Made by a program: the position numbers and the translations under genes. Shown here in pieces: positions 55,306-64,000 of a stretch of DNA of 64,000 nt; the first letter of the stretch is position 1; each line of letters begins with the position of its first letter. The DNA is taken from contig OY744473.1 of the NCBI GenBank assembly GCA_963556145.1, forward strand, positions 1,984,001 to 2,048,000, in the 5' to 3' direction. The notes under the pieces were generated by a model, which saw nothing but the letters and a program-made list of their open reading frames with translations, did not search any database and had not been told where the DNA came from. This DNA is from Hygrocybe punicea (Eukaryota; Basidiomycota; Agaricomycetes; Agaricales; Hygrophoraceae).

Positions 55306-57870
55306 TGCCTTGATGCTAGAGATGATTACTCTGCTCAGCTTAGACAAGGAGCAGTGTTAGATGGTACTTGTCCTCAATTTATGACTTCAGACATGATTTC
55401 ACACTTGGATGATGACAACATTCAAAATGGTGGTGACTTTGGAGATGATAATTATGAGCAGGACAAAAATTCTGCAGATTATGGCCCTAACAAATATTCT
55501 GAACTTGGTCAACATCGAAGACTGATCAAAGCTCAAATGGATGCCACTGAAAACATTGTCAGAAATATTGGTTGGCTTGATGCATGTCCAGATGGTTCTA
55601 TTACAGTCAATTCTCCACTTGAAGTTGAAATGAATCAACCTAGTACTCAATGGAAACAACTTGTTCAAGAACAGAGACAAGAAATACTAGATGAGCACAA
55701 TCAACATATTCTTGCAAACTCAAAGTCTATGTCAAACAAAACATATACTGATCCCAATGAAAATGATGTGAAGATTGTGGACCAATCATACTTGATGCAA
55801 ACTTTCAGGGCTGCAAATGCACAGAGACAACAGCTAATTGATGCCACAGTTAACAAATTCAGCTTGAACACTGAGCAGAAAAGAGCCTTTAGAATTATTG
55901 CAAATCATGCTTCATCTTCCAGCAGTGAGCAGTTGAAAATAAATATTGCTGGAATGGCTGGCACTGGAAAATCACAAGTCATCAAAGCAGTTGTTGATTT
56001 CTTTGACATTGTACATGAGTCTCACAGATTTGTTGTTCTTGGTCCTACTGGTACATCTGCAGCTCTCCAAAATGGGTCCACTTATCACTACTTCCTGGGT
56101 ATTAATCCAAACATGTCAAATAGAAATGAAGCAATGGGCATTGCTCAGCTCAAAGGTAGACTAGAAGGAGTTGACTATATTTTCATTGATGAAGTCTCAA
56201 TGTTGTCTTGTCATGATCTCTACAAAATCAGTGCTAGACTAGCTAAAGCTTTGAATATACATGACATCCCATTTGGTGGAATTAACATGATATTTGCTGG
56301 AGACTTTGCTCAGTTATCACCAGTTGGAGGTGCACCATTGTATAGTGGAACAGTTGGCACTCAACTCACATCAGCCTTGACAACACACTCTCAGGAAACT
56401 GCAATTGGAAAAGCACTCTGGCATCAAGTGACCACAGTGGTGATTCTCAGAGAAAACATGAGACAGAGGACACAAACAGCTGAGGATACATTGTTCAGAA
56501 CTGCCCTTGTCAACATGCGCTATGGCAAATGTACTGCACAGGACATTCAATTTTTGAGAACCAGAATTGCAGGCAAGCACCCAGACCAGCCCAATGTTGC
56601 CTCTAAGAAATTTAGAAATGTTCCTATCATATGTGGCATTCACTCACAAAAGGATCAAATCAATCTTCTTGGATGTGAAAGATTTGCTTCTGACACCAAT
56701 CAAAACTTGACCAACTTCTATTCCATTGATAAGTGGGGAAAAGACAAGGATTCTGTAAGAAACAAGTTGAAATCTAAAGCAATACATCAATCCAGTGACA
56801 TTGATTTTGATACACAAAGAGAGATATGGAAAGTGCGACATGCTGCAACTGATAACTTTGCTGGGAAACTCTCCTTGTGTCTTGGTATGCCTGTGATGCT
56901 TCGCAACAATGATGCCACTGAGCTCTGCATTACAAAAGGACAAGAAGGATTTGTTGTTGGCTGGCAGTCAATGAAAGCAAGTCATGGCAAAAGAGTACTT
57001 GACACCTTGTTTGTTGAACTAGACAAACCTCCAAAGCTGGTGCAGATTCCAGGACTGCCTGACAATGTAGTGCCCATTGTAAAAAACACCAAGACAATTC
57101 AGTGTGTATTTCCCAGTGATCTGAAGGAATCCATTGAGAGACAACAAGTCTGGGCGCTTCCTAACTTTGCAATGACTGCTCATGCTGCTCAAGGAAAAAC
57201 ACGTCCATTCAATGTTGTGCATTTAAACAGTTGCTTCAACCATATGTCATACTACTCTTCATTGTCTAGAAGTGCTTCTGCTGCTGGAACTGTAATAATT
57301 CAAGGCTTTGACACCAAAGTGATCACTAGAGGTTGTTCTGGATATCTTAGACAAGAATTTAGAGAACTGGAATTGCTTGATGAGATTACAAGGATCAGAT
57401 ATGAGAGTGCTTTACCTGACCACATTGATGCTGATACATGCTCTGTTATGCTTCAAAACTTTCAACAATGGAAGGGAATTCACTATGTTCCTGCCAAAAC
57501 TGATAATTCTCTTAAATGGTCACCAACTGATCCACTAATATTGGCTCATACAATCCCTGATAGCCCATGGCAATTGGTTGAAAAAGGCAAAGGAAAACAG
57601 AAAGCAGCTGTAATTGCAACTTCATTTGTTCAAGCAAAAGGCTCAGTTGCTATTGGTTCAACCCACAAACATTCACTTGACACAAACAATGAACCAGTAG
57701 CTAAAAGGCCTCAGATCACCAAAGACAATGTCAACAAAGGATCCGCAAGCAAGCAACAGGTTATTAACTCTCCAGCTGGACTGATCTGGGATATAAATGA
57801 TTATAGCTGTGCATATGACTCATTGTTGGTGATTATATTCCATCTGTGGAAAGACAATCATGTGGAGTAG
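55306..57870 (+). pseudogene. Helitron PIF1-like helicase with fused C-terminal protease-like domain
   Basis: Numbering is from the open-frame start at 55285. Residues 1-200: linker. ATPase motifs: Walker A GMAGTGKSQ (G223-S230), Walker B FIDEVSM (D302-E303), GDFAQLSPVGG, LRENMR, and near the C-terminal side of the helicase TAHAAQGKT and YSSLSRS. This helicase unwinds DNA during rolling-circle transposition. After a K/Q-rich linker (residues 760-825) comes GLIWDINDYSCAYDSLLVII, with C842 in a context like the cysteine box of ubiquitin-specific proteases. TAG at 57868-57870 breaks the frame, which resumes in phase at 57871. Confidence 0.9.
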
Positions 57871-58398
57871 TCTACAGTATTCAGAAGCATGAATGATCAC
57901 TTGAGCACATTGTCTCATGGTTTTTCACAGGTGTTGCACAAAAATATGGCATTTGAACAGCTCAGAGATCACCTTAGAACTACACTGCATAACATGAATC
58001 CTACAGACTTTCCTAGAGGAACAATGGGCATCAGTGTTGCAAATTTGGCTATGGAGTTGTTTAAAGTCAATGACATTGTAGCCTCTTCTCAACATGAATG
58101 TTCTCAATGTGACTTTGCAGAAGAACCCATTGATGACAGACTAGGCTATGTGTTGCATGCTGATGACACCATTAAACAGTCTACCATGAATTGGGTTGAT
58201 ATCTTGTCACAGAAAACCAATAGAAGATGTCCTGATTGCAACAGCAGAATGAATCAAGTTGTATTTTATAATGAAGCACCACACATTCTTGTGCTAGAGT
58301 ATCCATTCAAAAATATTAAAACCAGTCATAGACTAGAATTTGTTTCAGAGACTGACACAAAGACATTAGAACTTAGAGGCATTGTATATCATGGTTAA
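57871..58398 (+). pseudogene. C-terminal half of the Helitron protease-like domain
   Basis: In phase with the helicase frame after one stop codon. It contains CSQC and, about 45 residues later, CPDC, as in the zinc-binding insertion of ubiquitin-specific proteases. HILVLEYPF follows, then LRGIVYHG directly before TAA at 58396-58398, with YHF after it. A final histidine in LxGxxxH-YHF context would match a protease His box. The domain reading rests on motif layout only. Confidence 0.55.
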
Positions 58399-58854
58399 TA
58401 TCATTTCACCTTATGTATTATTACTGCATAGAAATAAGTATGGTATTATGATGGAATGATTACAGGCAATTCTTGTTCCAGAGACACTGATCTTACACAA
58501 CTTTCAGACCATGATATCAGACACTGTAAAAAGAGGAACCTTGTACTAGCCTTTTATGCCCAGAGTCTTTGAGCATACTCCTTGAGGTCAAGCACAGCTT
58601 TCTTCATGTGATAATCTATTGTGTAGCATTCAGGGTCATGGAGAAGTAGGGTTGAGCAAATGTGAGTTAATTGTCAGCACACTGTTTGGGGGGCAGTTGT
58701 GTTTGGCAGTTGACCTGTTGCTCCCTGAGCAATTGCTTCATGGCTGAGAGTGTTGCATGATGGTGCAACACAGGGGAGATGGCAGGTAGAGAGGCGGTTG
58801 ATGAAGACACTCCATGTAGTTTTATTTTATACTAATTTATATATGTTGCAGAGG
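58399..58854. other. Helitron 3' flank, unresolved
   Basis: Probably holds the Helitron 3' end, but no clear hairpin plus CTRR was seen. Confidence 0.35.
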
Positions 58855-59016
58855 TGGGAGGTGGGTTTATTAGATCAATATGCAATATGCAACACATGCT
58901 ATGTATCTTATGCCATATGTAACATGCTCTATGCAATTTTCTTAATTCAGCAAAGAAGTGAGGAGAGGGAAAAAAGAACTCATTCATGCCATGCGCAGCA
59001 CTGGCCCACTAAACAA
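58855..59016 (-). repeat. repeat family R, end fragment
   Basis: Inverted match to 15176-15340 (shared GTGGGTTTATTAGAT, ATGCAA/TTAACATG and CCATGCGCAGCACTGGCCC blocks). Confidence 0.7.
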
Positions 59017-59192
59017 GTTTCCATCGTTGTTGAGGGGGTGGGGAGTGGGAGTATGGTGAATGGGGGGGGTGATGGTGGTGGAAGGTCGAAAGCCATATGA
59101 TCAGTCACATGTGCTTTTCCACCACCCAGTTGCCTCCCAACTTGCCTCCTGCCACACTCCCACTCCCCACCCCCTCAACAATGATGGAAAAA
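59017..59192. mobile_element. 176-bp foldback element
   Basis: CCATCGTTGTTGAGGGGGTG at the left is matched by the reverse complement at the right; the arms are about 38 bp with two or three mismatches. No coding capacity. A target duplication is not clear. Confidence 0.65.
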
Positions 59193-60248
59193 AGGAGGAG
59201 GAGCACTATGGCAATGATATGCATTGAGAGTGCCTCCCTGGATGTCTGTAAAGTCATGCAGGAGTGTGCCCAGGTTTTTCAACCATTAGCCTCAAACATG
59301 GGAACCAGCAGTGGTGGACTGGGCACACAGTGATGAAGACAATGAAGGTAACATGGAGGATCACCTATGGCGATGGTGTGGTCAATTGTGGCAGCGGCAT
59401 CGAGATATCACCACCACAACTGCTGGTGCTACTATCCTTGATGGCGGTGGTGATCTGGACTGCAAAAACCATGGAAAAGACGATGGGGATGTTGTAGATG
59501 ACATCTCCATCATCTCTATCAGCAGTGGAATGTGGAGAGGGCCATGGGGGGCCCCAAGGGTGAAGGTGAGTACCCACCTCCCTCCTGCTTTTTCCCCATG
59601 TACTTACCCCTTCCCACTGCTTGTTTGGGGCTGGGAGCCCTCCCCCATCCATCCCCTCTCTGTTTCCCCCATCTGCCTTGCTTCCTGGCCCCTTCCTTGC
59701 CACCCCTCACCTCCATCACATCCCACCCCTCACTCACCCTCCAGTGCCCTTCCCCACCAATTTTCAGACCCAATCTGGCACCTCTGCGAAGGTGAGTACC
59801 TCCCATTCGTTGGCAGCACCCCATGTATCATTATTTTTTATTTCTTTTATTTCTCTTTTATTTTGTTTATTTTCATGTATATTAGTCTATCTACAGTATT
59901 ATAAGAATATATCTATGATATGTAAAAAATTCCACAAGAAAAGACAGCGGGATAGTGAAATAGTCATGCTCAATGTCAACAATGACAAGTGTGCATGCCT
60001 GTGAGTGATGAGCAGGGCCATGGCAATGGTGATGGGAAAGCCCAAGCCCATCAGCGCCCTTGTTCCTGATGTCGGATGTGCTTCCAGAGCCAATGTTACT
60101 ATATTTGGAATACTACCTACTCTATGCTAAGTATTTGGGGGTATTGGGACAAGGTTTAATGCTGGGGTTGGGAAAACAGACAAGTTCAGCCAAACAATAG
60201 CTGCTGAGACATGTGCTCAGCAGCTATTCTTAGGCTTAGGTAAAGGGA
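59193..60248 (+). repeat. repeat family X, copy 2
   Basis: Uninterrupted inverted copy of 44175-45852. Possible exon borders: GTGAGTACCCACC and TTTTCAG|ACCCAATCTGGCACC|GTGAGTACC. It ends with the hairpin AATAGCTGCTGAGACATGTGCTCAGCAGC and CTTAGGCTTAGG, a layout reminiscent of a Helitron-like 3' end, but the last bases are not CTRR. Confidence 0.7.
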
Positions 60249-60425
60249 TAACCAGGTGGCCAGAAAAGTAAATTGTCATGCAGGAAAAGTAAATGGTCAC
60301 GCAGGAAAAGTAAGATGAAGTCTCATGAACATGTCATAATCAAAAATTGAGCTCAGGAAAGTAAATTCAGTGCACAAAAAAGAAATCCCAGCTGTGAAAA
60401 AAAAACTGGTGGTGGGAAAGTAATA

Positions 60426-61172
60426 CAGCACTAGCAAAAACAAACAATTTTGTCCAATGAGTTCCTTCATAAATAACTCATGAAATACCTCATAGATTGA
60501 TATGGTTGCAGAGTGAAAGATGTACCATTTTTGAAGGGCTATTGGCTCCTGTAATTAGATTTGGATAATATTTAGTGTGTGGTGAGTTGCAGATGAAATA
60601 GATGGTAAACTGACACTTTTTGAGACACAAAATGATATTGTAAGATTATGGCATCAAATCAGCTCCTATGAAGAAGATTGTATGGAGAAAGTTGTTCATT
60701 TTTGCAAGGGCTAGAAGTACATATACTGTATTTTTATTTATTTTTGTTCCTTGAGCTAATATTGCATCTGTATTACGTTTGTCTGCATTAGGTCTGAAAT
60801 GCTGCATGAATCATAAATATTGGCTCAAAGAACAAAAATAAAGAAAAATACAGTATATGTACTTCTAGCCCTTGCAAAAATGAACAACTTTCTCCATACA
60901 ATCTTCTTCATAGGAGCTGATTTGATGCCATAATCTTACAATATCATTTTGTGTCTCAAAAAGTGTCAGTTTACCATCTATTTCATCTGCAACTCACCAC
61001 ACACTAAATATTATCCAAATCTAATTACAGGAGCCAATAGCCCTTCAAAAATGATACATCTTTCACTTTGCAACCATATCAATATATGAGGTATTTCATG
61101 AGTTATGTATTTACTGTATTTAATGTAATTGGCACTTTTTTTTTTGACTGTCAAGGATTATGCAAATGGCTG
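60426..61172. mobile_element. 747-bp palindromic MITE (copy 2)
   Basis: Foldback of about 300-bp arms (CTCCTGTAATTAGATTTGG versus CCAAATCTAATTACAGGAG, and so on) around a centre near 60750-60820. TA flanks it (60424-60425, 61173-61174). Homologous over its length to copy 1 but clearly diverged, and the left tip is degraded. Confidence 0.85.
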
Positions 61173-61174
61173 TA

Positions 61175-61750
61175 AATACCTAAAATGAAATATTTGAAAT
61201 ATTTGAACAATGACTCATTTGATTGACTAATGTTGGCAGAAGACCTCATGTTATTTTACATCGTTGACACACTCAAATAATTTGGTGATTTTATCAAATT
61301 TATTGAGAAGAATATAATCAATTTTCACAAAGTTCCAAAGTTCCCCTCCCTATACAGTTTCTGCCACTATGGCTGCACCCACTCCTCTCACCATCATCTT
61401 AACAGTGTTTTCAACTAAGATTACAAATAGTCTTTGCTACCACTACTGTGACTGTGTTGAAATAATGTAAGTGCCATGCCTGAGCATTTGTCTTTGATCC
61501 ATTTCACTTCCTGAGTATTTATTGTTTCTTTTATAATTATATTTGCCTTTTGTAGTTCATCTATTTCAATAGAACAAGCCTTATACTTTCTCATATACTA
61601 TGCACCATAGTGATTCTCCTCCAGTCTACAACACAGTCTACACTCACTGTGTAGCTCACTGTCTTCAGTCTAATACACTGCTTTAGCCTCACTGTCACCA
61701 TCACCTTCACCAAGGGCAAGGGAGAGTAAGGCCAGGATGTTGACAGATGT
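61175..61750. other. AT-rich stretch, no gene recognised
   Basis: ACTAATGTTGGCAGA at 61226 matches the palindrome blocks at 61850-61980, so it may be a relic of the same element family. Confidence 0.35.
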
Positions 61751-62065
61751 TTTTTCAAGAAATAGCTATATCATTCCTAATGAAATGGCTGAAATTACAA
61801 GGATATTTGAGCATGTAGAAGACATGAAAAGCTAAAGGGTCCTCTGCCAACATTAGTCAATTGGATGAGCCTTTGCTCACTTATTTAACCAGCTTTGAAT
61901 CAGCTACAATTTAAAGCTGATGCCAAATGAGTGAGCAAAGACTGATCCAATCGACTAATGTTGGCAGAGGACCCTTTAGCTTTTTATGTCTTCTACATGC
62001 TCAAATATTCTTGTAATTCTAGCCATTTTATTAGGAATGATATAGCCATTTCTTGCAAAACATTG
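61750..62065. repeat. palindrome of about 140-bp arms
   Basis: AAGGGTCCTCTGCCAACATT at 61835 is mirrored by AATGTTGGCAGAGGACCCTT at about 61955. Pairing extends outwards to AGAAATAGCTATATCATTCCTAA and inwards to GTGAGCAAAG. The centre is about 45 bases. No coding capacity. Confidence 0.85.
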
Positions 62066-63047
62066 GTCACAGCTGTGGAAACATTAGAGGGGCACTTATA
62101 TATTGGCCCCAGGTACACTCCCAGAACTCTCACCTTCCAACTTTCCCCCTGCAACTACCATTATTGTCCAGCCCTGGACAACAAGTATGATGAGGACTGA
62201 CCACCTCAACTGCTGTTGGAGATGGCACCTTCACACCTAAAGTATGAGTGTTTTTCATTGTAAAGCTTGAATTCTGAAGGCATTTTCTAACAGCTAAATC
62301 CCAGAAAATTTACAATGTACTCCCAAACAGCTATTGTACAATAGTCTCTGCAAGACCCAAGCAATAGAAATTGTATTTGACCTAAAAGAAAGCAAAAACT
62401 TCATGATTTTGCTGAATTTGGTCATTTTCACTTTATTTTGCATATAATACTGCTTATATCACTTATATCTTGCAGGAATAATTGTAGAATAGCATACCAG
62501 GAGTATATCATAATTGTTCCAATATTTATTTATCAGAAAACACAGTCACTACATTTGAATGTTTGGTTGTGTTACTTTTGTTTGTCTTAGTTATATTTTC
62601 AAACTCAGTTATATCATGCCCGAGTCGCCCGCTCTCCATCTCCCTCGTATATAAAATTGTACTTATTTAAACCGACGAAACAGATCTCTACCGCTACCCT
62701 TGATACACAGGCCATATGTTAATTTTTCCCGGGTAAAATACTGACCGAAGCTGCATTTCCAAGACAGCAGGCCAGGGTGTCTAGGGTGTCGAGCATAACC
62801 TGGGTAACGCTATTCATATTATGATCACGTGATGTAACCACCCTTCACTTTGGGTGACTGTTGAGAAGGCGACCGACATAATATCTAGCTTTGCACGCTT
62901 GCCTGCTGACCGCCGATTTTCACTGATCCATTATACTTATCTTTTTCTGCTGGGTGCAGGGCGCTCCATACACAGAGTCCGCGAACTTTACAACCAACTT
63001 CGTCCGTCCCTTCCTTACATCTTTTTTAAAACAAGAAAAAACACGCC
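62066..63047. other. upstream flank of the last ORF
   Basis: From about 62620 the DNA is GC-richer and less repetitive, like host gene space. TATAAAA lies at about 62650, 400 bp before the ATG. GATCACGTGATG near 62823 contains an E-box-like CACGTG. No further gene found. Confidence 0.35.
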
Positions 63048-63365
63048 ATGAATCCAAATTTTTGCTTTCCCCAACGACGACCGGTTCCCTCTCGCCGGCC
63101 TCCCGCTGATCCGTCCTTCGCCCCTACCCAAGCGAGCCGCGACTCAAGTGCTCTGCGCGCCAGTGTGCTGGATGCAGCCCTCCTCCTTGGCATAGGCACC
63201 AACAGTATTGTGACAAATTGGATGTTCAACAACACCACAGCAGAGGAAGAAGAACCCGAGGGCGAGGTCAGCGTTGACCCCAACATACCAGAAGCTCAAT
63301 CTGACGTTAATTTAGGGACTGCCATGGATGCATCCGGATGCATCCGGATGAATATCCGTGGATGA
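63048..63365 (+). CDS. short host-like ORF, probably truncated
   Basis: 105 codons from MNPNFCFPQRRPVPSRRPPA. A P/R-rich start is followed by a helical block SALRASVLDAALLLGIGTNS and an acidic patch (TAEEEEPEGEVSVDPN). At about codon 88 the frame enters a GGATGCATCC/GGATATCC repeat, which supplies the last residues and stop. It looks like the N-terminal exon of a larger gene whose remainder is lost. The family is not recognised. Confidence 0.45.
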   Translation: MNPNFCFPQRRPVPSRRPPADPSFAPTQASRDSSALRASVLDAALLLGIGTNSIVTNWMFNNTTAEEEEPEGEVSVDPNIPEAQSDVNLGTAMDASGCIRMNIRG

Positions 63366-63412
63366 TGGATAAATTCTTGTGGATATGGATGATATCCATG
63401 GATATCCACAAC
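63325..63412. repeat. GGATGCATCC/GGATATCC-rich simple repeat
   Basis: Overlapping GGATGCATCC, GGATATGGATGATATCCATG and GGATATCCACAACATCCAC units, several self-complementary. Confidence 0.8.
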
Positions 63413-63848
63413 ATCCACAAAACTTTTAAGTGTGCATTTTGTACAAGTAATGTAATAATTTGTACTACTGACATGTAACAATTAGTTTACCAGCAATAGA
63501 TTTGTGTTTGAACTGATTTTCACTGAGAACAAGGCTGATTTAGTGTTTTGTTGGGTTTTGGGATATTGCAATGTGGAATTGGGTTTTAAACATTCATTTT
63601 TGCATGTAAAATCATGAAAGAATTTGAGCAAGTGCTACTAATACATATGTATTGGACTGCATTTTGTAGTTGTGCACTTTATTACATATTCATTGATGGC
63701 AGCCCAAAATCCGGATGTCAGGAGGGGCTTCATGAACATGATTTAGTATTCTGTGTATATCTTTGTGAATACTTAATGAAATCCATTTATTCTTTTTTTG
63801 CCTAAGACGTCACTTCTGCTGCCATCTGCATAAATTTTTACACAATTT
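63413..63848. other. AT-rich stretch, nothing recognised
   Basis: Only short open frames. Confidence 0.4.
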
Positions 63849-63850
63849 TA

Positions 63851-64000
63851 CAGCCATTTTAGTAATTCATGGCACTTGCAACTTTTTTTTTTTCAATTGA
63901 GAAATTTTGACTTAGTAGAATTTCAAATGCTGAATCTTGTATCTCATGAAATACTGCATGGATTGAGATGGTTATAGAGGGAAAGTTGTACTATTCGTTA
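63851..64000. mobile_element. palindromic MITE (copy 3), cut by the window edge
   Basis: TA at 63849-63850, then CAGCC and blocks shared with copy 1: AATTGAGAAATTTTGACTTAGTAGAATTT-like sequence, and ATGAAATACTGCATGGATT. Closer to copy 1 than to copy 2. Confidence 0.8.

Larger units (their letters stand above)
48689..58500 (+). mobile_element. Helitron, degenerate, split by a 2.1-kb insertion
   Basis: It carries Rep (HUH/Y2) and PIF1-like helicase regions in the order found in Helitrons. The outer limits are not defined: I found no convincing TC start or CTRR end with hairpin, so the edges given are where coding similarity begins and ends. There are at least six in-frame stops (49604, 52375, 52516, 52609, 57868, 58396), one frameshift near 49862 and an insertion at 53229-55305. 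Confidence 0.85.

Noticed and set aside
60190..60240. Hairpin plus CTTAGG as a Helitron 3' end
   Set aside because: The terminal bases are not CTRR and no TC start was found for repeat X; kept only as a remark.

Overview
The window is nuclear DNA of a filamentous basidiomycete, most likely an Agaricomycete. The signs are genes split by many short GT-AG introns, a CYP63-type cytochrome P450, an epsin, a nuclear tRNA-Gly, and basidiomycete-style Gypsy, Helitron and Tc1/mariner (DD34E) elements. Only about the first 6.1 kb looks like ordinary gene space. The other 58 kb is a graveyard of transposable elements nested in one another, with several pieces of captured or interrupted genes.

Layout. 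1-6.1 kb: an unresolved upstream stretch, an apparently intact ten-exon P450 gene (+, 592 codons), an ENTH-domain epsin (-) with three NPF motifs, and a tRNA-Gly(TCC). 6.1-9.4 kb: decayed repeats, a 606-bp MITE with 38-bp terminal inverted repeats (TIRs) and TA flanks, and a minisatellite. 9.43-14.23 kb: a gag-only Gypsy-like LTR retrotransposon on the minus strand, inserted in a GTTCGGTTC-rich repeat and carrying an antisense, intron-containing gene with a coiled coil and a Cys-rich motif. 14.4-15.1 kb: a ~100-bp satellite and a CTG-rich tract. 16.26-23.44 kb: a 7.2-kb element with ~610-bp TIRs. It carries a DD34E transposase, a multi-exon zinc/SAM-like cargo gene, a captured fragment of the RNA polymerase II largest subunit (RPB1), and a 137-bp satellite that itself holds a MITE.

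24.78-41.68 kb: a second Gypsy element (minus strand) with 1407-bp LTRs that are almost identical. One LTR is split by a 2.0-kb CACTA-like element. This Gypsy landed inside a gene whose reading frame closes up when the element and one 4-bp duplication are removed. 44.2-46.4 kb: repeat families X and R, with a solo LTR of the first Gypsy family. 47.9-48.7 kb: a giant palindromic MITE. 48.7-58.4 kb: a decayed Helitron with HUH/Y2 Rep, PIF1-like helicase and a C-terminal cysteine-protease-like domain, split by a 2.1-kb TIR element that carries gene exons. 58.9-64.0 kb: further copies of the same repeats and palindromes and one short host-like ORF.

The host genes are unrelated to each other: membrane monooxygenase, clathrin/ubiquitin adaptor and tRNA. 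The main interest is the layered history of insertions, which can be ordered because several empty sites are present in the window itself (LTR B for the CACTA-like element, repeat X copy 59193-60248 for the solo LTR, repeat R copy at 45.9 kb for the 7.2-kb element), and the gene fragments carried by the elements.
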